From Pyrodictiaceae archaeon (GTDB taxonomy: Archaea > Thermoproteota > Thermoprotei_A > Sulfolobales > Pyrodictiaceae): a stretch of 5,771 nucleotides of DNA. Shown piece after piece: positions 1 to 5,771 of the stretch. How positions within the stretch are numbered: position 1 is the first letter of the stretch; each line of letters opens with the position of its first letter. Position numbers and translations under genes: made by a program. The notes beneath the pieces were generated by a model, which saw nothing but the letters and a program-made list of their open reading frames with translations, searched no databases and had not been told where the DNA came from. The stretch is taken from contig WAQM01000079.1 in assembly GCA_015520245.1 (NCBI GenBank), positions 1 to 5,771 of the forward strand. The letters are read 5' to 3'.

Positions 1-187
<187 letters not shown>

Positions 188-188
<1 letters not shown>

Positions 189-197
189 TATAAGTAG
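188..197. promoter_or_regulatory. Near-palindromic TATA element serving a divergent promoter
   Basis: CTATAAGTAG reads as TATAAG on the plus strand and CTTATAG on the minus strand. Both resemble the archaeal TATA box, and this is the only A/T-rich patch in the 75 bp between the two start codons. Placing transcription starts about 25 bp from its centre gives roughly 216 for the rightward operon and 167 for enolase, so both leaders would be only about 12-14 nt. These start sites are inferred, not observed. No convincing purine BRE is visible on either side. Confidence 0.6.
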
Positions 198-229
198 CCT
201 CGGCGCCGGTACCCGGTGCAGGAGCGGTA

Positions 230-889
230 ATGAGGGTCTTGATAATAGGCGCGGGCAAGGTGGGCTCGATACTCGCCAAGATGCTGGCCGACAAGGGGTA
301 CGACGTCATAGTCGTCGACAAGGACCCCCGGAAGGCCGAGGCGCTGGCCCGCGAGGCCGACGTGGAGGCGCTGGCCCGGGACGCGACCGACCCCTCCCTC
401 TACGAGCGCGAGGTCGACCTAAGCACAGTCGACGTGGTCGTGGCGGCGACGAACAGGGACGAGGTCAACATGTTCGTCGCCACGCTGGCCAGGGAGTATG
501 ACGTCCCGAGGATAATAGTGAAGGTGCGCGACAGCCGGATAGCCTACCTCATCCAGAAGCTCGGAATAGAGTACGTGATAGTGGAGCCCCTCGTAACCGC
601 GAACATCATAAACAGCATCATCGAGGGCAAGTACGTCGCCGTGAACATCGTCCCGGCTTTCACGGGCAACTACAGGCTCGTCTCCGTGACGATAAGCGAG
701 GGCGACAGCGCAGCCGGCAAGACGCTCGACGAGATCCCCTACCCGCGCGACCGCGCCCGCGTGCTAGCCGTGTTCGACGGCCAGGCCCTCCTAGACCCCA
801 GCGAGGTGGTAAGGCTCGAGCCGGGCTACCAGGTGATAGCGCTGGTGAGGCAGGACTCTCTCGAGGAGTTCCTGCAGGCCTTCAGGTAG
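230..889 (+). CDS. TrkA-type RCK protein (NAD-binding potassium-transport regulator)
   Basis: This 219-residue cytoplasmic protein has the two-domain layout of TrkA/KtrA-type RCK regulators, which bind nucleotides and gate potassium channels or transporters. The N-terminal Rossmann domain carries GAGKVG (residues 7-12), an acidic D30 at the end of the second strand as expected for NAD(H) binding, and AATNRDEVNM (72-81), typical of TrkA_N. The C-terminal part, about 135-219, matches the RCK_C (TrkA_C) ligand-binding fold, with SAAGKTLDEI and a terminal VIALV strand. The length is normal for a one-unit RCK protein. No membrane pore partner (TrkH/KtrB-like) is in the window. The ATG start is supported by GGAG at 221-224, 5 nt upstream. 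It is the first gene of the rightward operon, and the next gene begins 13 nt after its stop. Confidence 0.88.
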   Translation: MRVLIIGAGKVGSILAKMLADKGYDVIVVDKDPRKAEALAREADVEALARDATDPSLYEREVDLSTVDVVVAATNRDEVNMFVATLAREYDVPRIIVKVRDSRIAYLIQKLGIEYVIVEPLVTANIINSIIEGKYVAVNIVPAFTGNYRLVSVTISEGDSAAGKTLDEIPYPRDRARVLAVFDGQALLDPSEVVRLEPGYQVIALVRQDSLEEFLQAFR

Positions 890-902
890 CGGGTGCCCGC
901 TG

Positions 903-1709
903 ATGCCCGAGGAGGGCCTCGTCGAGCTCCTGGCCCCGAAGCTCCTCGCGGCCGCCGTCGCCATAGCCGTGACCTACGTCGCGCTCCAGGTCGGGGTCCG
1001 CAAGCTAATCTTCGAGGGCCTCGTGAGGCGCAACGTGGTCACGGCCTCCACCGCGGAGCAGATGTACAAGCCCGTGGAGGCCATCCTCGTCGGCCTGGCC
1101 GCGCTCACCATACTCTACCTGCTGAGCCGCGACCCGGTAGCGGCGGCCGCGCTCGTGACGCTCATCGCGTGCCTCGGGGCGGCCTCCTGGCCCCTCGCGT
1201 CCAACGTGCTCGCGTTCTACGCGCTGCTGCTGAGCCACAGGATCAGGGCCGGCGACGTGGTCAGCGTCGATGGGATGCGGGGCCGCGTAGTGCGGGTGAC
1301 CCCGCTGTACACCGTGCTGCGGGGCCGCGACGGCCAGACCGTCGTGGTGCCCAACAGGCGCCTCCTCGACGCCACCTTCGAGAGGGCCTCGACGGGCCCG
1401 GTGAGGGTTAGGTTGCGGGTGGAGCTGGCGCTACCCCGCAGCCGCGGGGGCGCGCTAGTCCAGCTCGGGGAGGTCGAGAGCAGGCTTAGGGCGGTGCTTC
1501 AGGCGAGGAGGCTGATCCAGAAGGGGCAGGACGTGGCCGTCGCCGTCACGAGGCTCGAGCCCGGCCGCGCCGTGGTGGAGGTGAGCGTGCCCCTGCCCTC
1601 GCCCGAGCCCAGGGCCCAGGCCGTGAACGTGGTGGTGAAGCACGTGGTCGAAGCCCTAGCGGAGTTCGAGCCGCGCGTGGAGGTGGCCGACGCGGGGCTG
1701 CTGCAGTAA
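903..1709 (+). CDS. MscS-family mechanosensitive ion channel
   Basis: This 268-residue membrane protein fits the small MscS family, channels that open under membrane tension to release ions and solutes. Hydrophobic segments lie at about residues 9-32, 58-75 and 78-110. The third is rich in Ala and Gly, as in the MscS pore helix, and contains a proline (P97). It is followed by the diagnostic beta domain (about 111-160): RIRAGDVVSVDG (113-124), GRVVRV, and the VVVPNRRLL strand (147-155). The remainder (about 160-262) fits the alpha/beta cytoplasmic cage. The length is close to E. coli MscS (286 residues). GGTG at 892-895 lies 7 nt before the ATG. Its position 13 nt after an RCK gene suggests co-transcription and a shared role in turgor or ion balance, which is inference. 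The ion selectivity cannot be read from sequence. Confidence 0.85.
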   Translation: MPEEGLVELLAPKLLAAAVAIAVTYVALQVGVRKLIFEGLVRRNVVTASTAEQMYKPVEAILVGLAALTILYLLSRDPVAAAALVTLIACLGAASWPLASNVLAFYALLLSHRIRAGDVVSVDGMRGRVVRVTPLYTVLRGRDGQTVVVPNRRLLDATFERASTGPVRVRLRVELALPRSRGGALVQLGEVESRLRAVLQARRLIQKGQDVAVAVTRLEPGRAVVEVSVPLPSPEPRAQAVNVVVKHVVEALAEFEPRVEVADAGLLQ

Positions 1710-1742
1710 ACCCCTTAGAGACGCGGCGCTACGACCCCGACC

Positions 1743-1747
1743 AGGTG
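1743..1747 (+). promoter_or_regulatory. Ribosome-binding site of the zinc-ribbon gene
   Basis: AGGTG lies 5 nt before the ATG at 1753 and matches the archaeal GGTG-type Shine-Dalgarno core. It decides the start and shows the small gene is probably translated. The 43 nt gap from the previous stop holds only a weak TATA-like CCTTAGA (around 1713-1719), so a secondary promoter is possible but unconvincing. Confidence 0.6.
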
Positions 1748-1752
1748 CTAGC

Positions 1753-2046
1753 ATGCCGAGGCGCCGCGACCCGTACGCGTGCCCCGTCTGCGGCACGCGC
1801 GCGGAGCCTAAGAGGACGTGGCAGCTCGTGTCGCCCTTCCCCGACGCGCAGGGGAGGGTGACGGTCACCGTCATGGGTAGCTTCGAGTGCCCTAACTGCG
1901 GCCACAAGTGGCGCACCGCCATCTCCAAGATCAAGGTGGGCGCTAGCGGCGTCGAGGTGGAAAGCGGGGGCAGGCGGGTGACAAGGCAGGAGCGGCCCGA
2001 GGAGAGGAGGGGCGAGGTGATAGAGATAGACATCGACGAGGAGTGA
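1753..2046 (+). CDS. Small zinc-ribbon protein resembling chromatin protein Cren7
   Basis: The 97-residue product has two Cys knuckles, CPVCG (C10, C13) and CPNCG (C46, C49), the layout of a one-zinc ribbon. Between them is a beta-rich stretch with EPKRTWQLVSP (18-28) and GRVTVTVMGSF (34-44). From memory of crenarchaeal Cren7, the core PEKVWALAP...FKDPETGKYFR aligns without gaps over the last 11 positions (F-x2-P-x2-G-x2-aromatic-R against FECPNCGHKWR, 44-54), with Cys where Cren7 has none. A published proposal derives Cren7/Sul7 from zinc ribbons. The C-terminus (about 65-97) is charged, probably disordered, and ends acidic (EIDIDEE). It could act in chromatin or transcription. Elf1- or TFS-like zinc ribbons are the alternatives. 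The function is inferred; the zinc ribbon is directly visible. It lies between the channel gene and the signal peptidase gene, 10 nt before the latter. Confidence 0.82.
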   Translation: MPRRRDPYACPVCGTRAEPKRTWQLVSPFPDAQGRVTVTVMGSFECPNCGHKWRTAISKIKVGASGVEVESGGRRVTRQERPEERRGEVIEIDIDEE

Positions 2047-2051
2047 GGGGG
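2043..2051 (+). promoter_or_regulatory. Ribosome-binding site overlapping the upstream stop, fixing a TTG start
   Basis: A G-rich run (GTGAGGGGG) overlaps the TGA stop of the zinc-ribbon gene and ends 5 nt before TTG at 2057. The same 5 nt spacing is seen for the zinc-ribbon and trkA-like genes. It supports the non-ATG start and suggests translational coupling of the two genes. Confidence 0.55.
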
Positions 2052-2056
2052 CCGCC

Positions 2057-2584
2057 TTGGCCGCCCGCAAGGCCTCAACCCTGGCCGCCTACGCCGTGGG
2101 CGTGATCCTGCTGACGGTCGCGCTGAGGGCGCTGCTCGAGCTGCTCACGGGGACGAGCGCGTTCATCGTTGTGGTGGAGGGCAACAGCATGGTGCCCACG
2201 CTGTGGAGCGGCGACATAGTGTTCACGGTGAGGGTGCCGCCCGACGAGATAAGGGTCGGGGACATCATCGTCTTCCGCGCGCTCGAGGGCGGCCACCTCG
2301 TCATCCACCGCGTGGTGGAGGTGAACGTCATCGGCGGGCGCTACTACTACGTCACCAAGGGCGACAACAACCTCTTCCCCGACAACATCGTGCCGAGGAT
2401 CCAGACCAGGTACGGCATACCGTACGAGAACGTTGAGGGCGTCGTGGCCGGCGTGTGGCTAGGCGGCCAGAAGTACCCCGTGAGGGTGCCCCTCCTAGGC
2501 TACGTCAGCATAGCCCTGGCCGGTCTTAAGCAGGTGCTCGGCGACCTCCTTAACCCACAGCCCCGCCTCGGGCCTGCGCGCTAG
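2057..2584 (+). CDS. Signal peptidase I, archaeal/ER type (Ser-His-Asp)
   Basis: This 175-residue membrane-anchored protease should remove signal peptides from secreted proteins on the outer face of the cytoplasmic membrane. An N-terminal hydrophobic anchor spans about residues 9-30. The nucleophile box VEGNSMVPTL gives Ser44. LVIHRVVE gives His84 where bacterial enzymes have Lys, the mark of the archaeal/Sec11 subtype. TKGDNN...PDN supplies Asp103 and Asp109. These positions agree closely with those known in yeast Sec11. LLGYVS (146-151) is the last conserved-looking stretch. The following tail (about 152-175) lies opposite the 3' end of topA and may be lineage-specific. The start is TTG, supported by a G-rich site 5 nt upstream. 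It is the last gene of the rightward operon and has no visible poly-T terminator after it. Confidence 0.92.
   Translation: MAARKASTLAAYAVGVILLTVALRALLELLTGTSAFIVVVEGNSMVPTLWSGDIVFTVRVPPDEIRVGDIIVFRALEGGHLVIHRVVEVNVIGGRYYYVTKGDNNLFPDNIVPRIQTRYGIPYENVEGVVAGVWLGGQKYPVRVPLLGYVSIALAGLKQVLGDLLNPQPRLGPAR
2495..2584. other. Convergent 3' coding overlap of signal peptidase and topA, in antisense register
   Basis: The signal peptidase stop is at 2582-2584 and the topA stop at 2497-2495, so 90 bp encode the C-termini of both proteins on opposite strands. Codon boundaries coincide: each topA codon is the exact reverse complement of a signal peptidase codon. Each TAG stop therefore faces a CTA Leu codon in the other gene. 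The topA side here includes the GLWVKEVAEHLL stretch, which looks like part of the usual archaeal C-terminal domain; the signal peptidase side is its tail. Transcripts from both operons would be complementary here. Confidence 0.85.
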
Positions 2585-4543
2585 CAGCGACAAGTATTCG
2601 CGGAAGCTGCAGCCAAGCCTCCTCCTCCACTCCGGGTAGGCCGCCCTGAGCCTCCTCAGCGCCTCTAGGTGGAACCTGCACAGCCCCTCTGACTCCTCCT
2701 CGCGGCCGCACACCCTGCACCTCCTGCCCGGCCTCACGATGCCCAGGCTCTTGGCCAGCTCGAGACCCACCTCCCTCATGTGCTTGGCCTTGAAGTCGAG
2801 GAGGAGCCTCCTGAGCACCCGCTTGGCCTCCTCGACCACCTGCGCGCGTGTCGTGACCCCCCTCCTGATCTCCTCGAGCTTCCGCTCGAAGTAGCGTGTC
2901 AGGTCGACGCTCGCCAGCTGGGGGAAGTACCTCTCAAGGAGCTCCGCAACCGCGAAGCCCAGGTCGGTGGCCTCGATAGCACGGCCCCTCAGCCTCAGGT
3001 AGTTGCGGTCGAACAGTAGCTCGACTATGCGCGCCCGCGTCGACTCGGTGCCTATGCCCTGCGCCTCCATCCACCGGACTAGCGACGCCTTCGTGTAAGG
3101 GTCCGGGGGCCTCGTGTACTCCGCCCTCACGGACACCCCCAGCACCTTGAGCCTGGCGCCCCGCGGGAGGAGCGGGACCCGCTGCTCCGAGGGCCTAGAG
3201 AACGGGTAGGCCTCGAGCCACCCCGCCTCTACCACTTCGACCCCGCTGAGCCTGGCTACGGCCCGGGCGCCCGGCACCGCGAGCGTGAGGGTCACCGCCG
3301 CCACCCTGGCGGGCGGCATCATCGACGCCAGGAACCTACGCACGACCAGGTCGTAGACCCTATCCTCGTCGCGTCCGAGGGGCCTCTCGGGCGCGGCGCC
3401 CGTCGGGTGTATGGCCGGGTGCGCGGGGTCGTCCTTGCTGCCCTGCCTCGGCCTCGGGGTCGGCGTCCTCGCCAGGATCTTGCGCACCAGCACCGCGTAC
3501 CTGGGCTGCCTGGCGAGCCCCTCGAGTATCGACGTGACGTCGACCGTGGGCGGGATCTTCTGGCTGTTGGTGCGGGGGTAGCTGATGAGCGCCTCCAGGT
3601 AGAGCTGCTCGGCTATGTCCTGGGTCCTCATGGGGCTGTACCCGTAGACGCGGGCCGCCTCGGACTGGAGGTCGCCCAGGTTGAACGGCGGTGGGGGTGG
3701 CATCGTAACCAGCCTATGGGAGGCGCTCACGACCTCGACGTACCCCAGCCGCCTCAGGCGGGCCGCGAGGGCCTCGGCCTCAGCCCTGGTCTCGAAGGTC
3801 CCGAACCTCACCCTCCACGCCCGGCCCGCGTGCCCCACGCGGGCCTCGACGACGAACCTGGGCAGGGGGACGTGCAGCCTCCTCTCCCGGTCCCTCCTCA
3901 CGGCCTCGATGAGCGTCGGCGACTGCACCCTGCCCGCGCTGAGCACCACCCTGCGCCCCGCGACCTCCTTGAGGGAGTCCATGAGCGCGCGGCTGACGTT
4001 CACGCCCCACAGCCAGTCCAGCTCGTGCCTGGCCAGGCCGGCCTCGATCATGCTCCAGTCGAGCGGCTCGAGCCTTCTGAACGCCCTGCGTATGTCGGTG
4101 GGGGTGAGCGCCGAGAACTTCATGCGCCGGGCCCGCCTGACGTCGAAGAACGCCCTGATGATCAGGTAGCCGATCACGCTGCCCTCGATGTCGTAGTCGC
4201 AGGCGTTGATCGCCATGTAGGCCCCCCGGAACACCTGCCTCAGCAGCTCGAAGAACTTCCTCGTGTACCTCGCGTCCTCCTCGATCGCCCACAGGGGCGC
4301 CCACTCGTAGCTGAACACGGGGAAGCCCGACTCGCCCGTGGTGAGGCCGAAGAGGTGGCCAGCCGACGGCGCCACGACGTAGTAGGTGCCGTCGACGCTG
4401 AAGACCCAGTAGGGCACGCCCCAGGCGCGGCACTCGCGTGCCCGCCCGCCGCCCAGCGCCTCTGCGATCCTCCTACCCGCCTTCGGCTTCTCAGCCACTA
4501 TCACCACGTAGCGGTGGGGCAGCGCGCAGGTGCCCAGCCTCAC
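2495..4543 (-). CDS. topA: DNA topoisomerase type IA (topoisomerase I/III-like)
   Basis: The 682-residue enzyme should relax negatively supercoiled DNA or decatenate it by single-strand passage. The Toprim domain carries VIVAEKPKAG (14-23, Glu18) and ACDYDIEGSVIGY (114-126) with the metal-binding D116-x-D118. The archaeal form DYDIEG replaces bacterial DPDREGE. SAGRVQSPTL (202-211) is the usual DNA-gate motif. ISYPRTNS (320-327) holds the catalytic Tyr322, which links to the 5' phosphate. YTKASLV...GIGTESTRA is a conserved late motif. A C-terminal mini zinc site, CRVC...LCRFH (C609, C612, C622, H625), precedes a domain ending in WVKEVAEHLL. An open frame reaches 4639 but would run into rpoK. 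GTG at 4543, with AGGT (4553-4550) 6 nt upstream, fits better; GTG at 4546 is the alternative. The 59 nt gap from the rpoK stop lacks a TATA element, so co-transcription with rpoK is likely. Confidence 0.93.
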   Translation of the reverse strand: MRLGTCALPHRYVVIVAEKPKAGRRIAEALGGGRARECRAWGVPYWVFSVDGTYYVVAPSAGHLFGLTTGESGFPVFSYEWAPLWAIEEDARYTRKFFELLRQVFRGAYMAINACDYDIEGSVIGYLIIRAFFDVRRARRMKFSALTPTDIRRAFRRLEPLDWSMIEAGLARHELDWLWGVNVSRALMDSLKEVAGRRVVLSAGRVQSPTLIEAVRRDRERRLHVPLPRFVVEARVGHAGRAWRVRFGTFETRAEAEALAARLRRLGYVEVVSASHRLVTMPPPPPFNLGDLQSEAARVYGYSPMRTQDIAEQLYLEALISYPRTNSQKIPPTVDVTSILEGLARQPRYAVLVRKILARTPTPRPRQGSKDDPAHPAIHPTGAAPERPLGRDEDRVYDLVVRRFLASMMPPARVAAVTLTLAVPGARAVARLSGVEVVEAGWLEAYPFSRPSEQRVPLLPRGARLKVLGVSVRAEYTRPPDPYTKASLVRWMEAQGIGTESTRARIVELLFDRNYLRLRGRAIEATDLGFAVAELLERYFPQLASVDLTRYFERKLEEIRRGVTTRAQVVEEAKRVLRRLLLDFKAKHMREVGLELAKSLGIVRPGRRCRVCGREEESEGLCRFHLEALRRLRAAYPEWRRRLGCSFREYLSLLARRPEAGLWVKEVAEHLLKTGQGYADVA

Positions 4544-4602
4544 CACACAACCTAACCCCGTCGCGTGCTCGGCGGGGGCCCGCTGTTGGGGGTTTCGGCC
4601 GC

Positions 4603-4902
4603 TTAGCGCCACGCCCTCCTGGTGCCCTCGAGGAGCCACTGCACGGGTATCAGCTGGACGTCGCCGCGCCTCGTGTACCTCACTATGGTTATCGGGAGCA
4701 CGCCCGCCTCGAGCTCAGCCTTCGCCAGCAGGACCGGGTCCTCGCGCACCCGCGGGGGCAGCTTGGACGGGTCTATGAGGGGCGGGGCACCCATGCTTAT
4801 CTGGAGGGCCCTAGCCCCTATGATGCGCGCTATCTCGAACCTCGTCAGCTTCCTCGGCCCGATCCTTATGCGCTCGTCGGTGCCGTAGATGTTGACAGCC
4901 AA
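4603..4902 (-). CDS. rpoK: DNA-directed RNA polymerase subunit K (Rpo6; Rpb6/omega homologue)
   Basis: Subunit K is a small conserved part of archaeal RNA polymerase that helps assemble and hold the largest subunit, like eukaryotic Rpb6 and bacterial omega. The family signature is intact: [17 protein letters not shown] (residues 18-34), SMGAPPLID (36-44), then [21 protein letters not shown], and a terminal LIPVQWLL. The length, 99 residues, matches crenarchaeal RpoK. I prefer TTG at 4902 because GGTGG (4912-4908) stands 5 nt before it, the spacing used by neighbouring genes. GTG at 4911 (102 residues) is the alternative and has no good ribosome-binding site. It is followed on the same strand by topA and preceded by the thermosome gene. 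The family call is firm; only the start is open. Confidence 0.93.
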   Translation of the reverse strand: MAVNIYGTDERIRIGPRKLTRFEIARIIGARALQISMGAPPLIDPSKLPPRVREDPVLLAKAELEAGVLPITIVRYTRRGDVQLIPVQWLLEGTRRAWR

Positions 4903-4956
4903 AGCCGCCACCCGCAGGGAGGGGCCGCGAGAAGCGGAGGCGGGCTATGTCGCGCC

Positions 4957-4966
4957 GCTAAAAACG
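4957..4966 (-). promoter_or_regulatory. Candidate rpoK promoter (T-rich TATA-like box)
   Basis: On the minus strand GTTTTTAGC (4965-4957) is the only A/T-rich patch in the 106 bp between the thermosome stop and the preferred rpoK start. As a TATA-like box it would place the transcription start near 4936, giving a leader of about 34 nt to TTG 4902. The same T5 run lies about 45 nt after the thermosome stop and could instead, or also, act as a U-tract terminator, because archaeal termination needs only a T-rich non-template strand. No stem-loop stands before it. Confidence 0.35.
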
Positions 4967-5008
4967 GGCTCGGGCCGCGGGGCAGGTCAAGAGCGTGGGG
5001 CTGGGGCG

Positions 5009-5771
5009 TTACTCCTCGCCGCCCCCGCCCTTCTTGCCCTTCTTCTCCTCCTTCTTCGTCGGCGCGGCCGCTATCACGTCGTCGATCTTCAGGATGGTGG
5101 TCGCCGCCTCCGTCGCGCTCTTGAGCACCTGCTCCTTCACCAGGATCGGCTCGATCACGTTGATGCTTATCATGTCCTCGACCACCTTGGCGTTTATGAC
5201 GTCGACGCCGGCGAACTTCTTGCCCTCGGCGTGCAGCTTCCTGAGCTCCATCAGCGTCTCCAGGGCGTCCATGCCGGCGCTCTCAGCGAGTATGAGGGGT
5301 ATCTCCTCGAGCGCGTCGGCGTAGGCCTCGATGGCGAGCTGCTCCTTGCCACCCACGCTCTCAGCGTACTTGCGCAGCCTCAGCGCGAGCTCGACCTCGA
5401 CCGCGCCGCCGCCCGGCACGATCATGGGCCTCCTGAGCACGTTCCTCAGCACGTGGAGCGCGTCGTTAAGGCTCCTCTCGGCCTCGTCCAGGACCATGTC
5501 ATTAGCGCCGCGCAGCAGTATGGTCACGGCCTTCGGGTTCGGGCAGCCCTCGATGAACACCATCTTGTCGTTACCGACCCTCCTCTCCTCGACCAGCTTG
5601 GCGAAGCCGAGGTCCTTGGGCGTCAGGTCCCTAATGCTGCTGACGATCCTGCCTCCGGTGGCGCGCTCGAGCTTCTCCATGTCGCTCCTCTTGACCCTCC
5701 TGACGGCCAGGATGCCCTTCTTCGCCAGGAAGTGCTGGGCCACCTCGTCGATGCCCTTCTGGGTTATGACC
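5009..5771 (-). CDS. ths: Thermosome subunit (group II chaperonin), C-terminal part
   Basis: The minus-strand frame is open from the right edge and encodes 253 codons to TAA at 5011-5009, about the last 45% of a subunit of roughly 550 residues. Thermosomes are double-ring, ATP-driven protein-folding cages in the archaeal cytoplasm. The visible part covers the end of the apical domain ([15 protein letters not shown], then [11 protein letters not shown]), the returning intermediate domain ([13 protein letters not shown], whose Asp is the conserved ATP-hydrolysis residue) and the equatorial domain with [33 protein letters not shown] and [19 protein letters not shown]. The tail is charged and Gly-rich ([15 protein letters not shown]), one of the usual thermosome tail types. 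The fragment starts in mid-gene because of the window edge, not because of a mutation. I cannot tell alpha from beta paralogues. Confidence 0.96.
   Translation of the reverse strand, partial: VITQKGIDEVAQHFLAKKGILAVRRVKRSDMEKLERATGGRIVSSIRDLTPKDLGFAKLVEERRVGNDKMVFIEGCPNPKAVTILLRGANDMVLDEAERSLNDALHVLRNVLRRPMIVPGGGAVEVELALRLRKYAESVGGKEQLAIEAYADALEEIPLILAESAGMDALETLMELRKLHAEGKKFAGVDVINAKVVEDMISINVIEPILVKEQVLKSATEAATTILKIDDVIAAAPTKKEEKKGKKGGGGEE

Noticed and set aside
893..1411. A 172-codon plus-strand open frame starting just before the MscS gene
   Set aside because: It is a frame-shifted reading of the MscS gene, Arg/Gly/Pro-rich and without domains. The MscS frame has membrane helices and the family signature.
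1712..1720. TATA-like CCTTAGA before the zinc-ribbon gene
   Set aside because: It is a weak match without a BRE, in a 43 nt gap inside a same-strand gene run. An internal promoter is possible but not supported enough to list.
1656..2078. Minus-strand open frames opposite the zinc-ribbon gene
   Set aside because: The plus-strand frame has two CPxCG knuckles and a good ribosome-binding site. The antisense frames have no recognisable motif and run across gene boundaries.
3780..4433. A 217-codon minus-strand open frame in another frame of topA
   Set aside because: It overlaps the Toprim and gate region of topA in a shifted frame and is Arg/Gly-rich without motifs; it is a composition artefact.
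3407..4555. A 382-codon open frame on the plus strand opposite topA
   Set aside because: The opposite strand encodes a complete topoisomerase with all catalytic motifs. The plus-strand translation is Pro/Arg/His-rich low-complexity text with no recognisable domain, as expected for an antisense frame in GC-rich DNA.
4572..4583. Short GC hairpin (5 bp arms GCGGG/CCCGC) in the rpoK-topA gap
   Set aside because: The arms are 5 bp with only a 2 nt loop and no U-tract follows. Such short GC palindromes are common by chance in DNA of this composition.

Overview
The window is GC-rich DNA that reads as the chromosome of a hyperthermophilic archaeon, most likely a member of the Thermoproteota (Crenarchaeota). 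The evidence is a group II chaperonin (thermosome), an archaeal RNA polymerase subunit K, an archaeal/ER-type Ser-His-Asp signal peptidase, a zinc-ribbon protein resembling the crenarchaeal chromatin protein Cren7, archaeal TATA-like elements and heavy use of ATA (Ile) and AGG (Arg) codons. I cannot name the genus from sequence alone.

Layout: (1) Positions 2-154, minus strand, are the first 51 codons of enolase, which runs off the left edge. (2) Positions 155-229 are a divergent control region: one near-palindromic TATA element that could serve both directions, a perfect 7+7 bp dyad next to it, and a 10 bp inverted repeat around it. (3) Positions 230-2584, plus strand, hold four tightly spaced genes that look like one operon: a TrkA-type RCK protein, an MscS-type channel, a small zinc-ribbon protein and a signal peptidase. 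(4) Positions 2495-4902, minus strand, hold topA (type IA topoisomerase) downstream of rpoK. (5) Positions 5009-5771, minus strand, are the C-terminal half of a thermosome subunit that enters from the right edge.

The plus operon and the minus topA gene converge and overlap by 90 bp. In that stretch the two reading frames are in exact codon-to-codon antisense register, so both proteins' C-termini are written on the same base pairs. Ribosome-binding sites are G-rich (GGTG or GGAG type) and sit 5-7 nt before the start in most genes. This supports TTG starts for the signal peptidase and probably rpoK, and a GTG start for topA.

Functionally the plus operon mixes ion or osmotic control (RCK plus mechanosensitive channel) with a candidate nucleic-acid-binding protein and protein export. 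The minus side holds core information processing (rpoK, topA), protein folding and glycolysis. No mobile element, CRISPR array, tRNA or rRNA is visible. This is mostly a housekeeping region. The points most worth a second look are the Cren7-like zinc ribbon, the in-register antisense overlap, and the compact divergent promoter.
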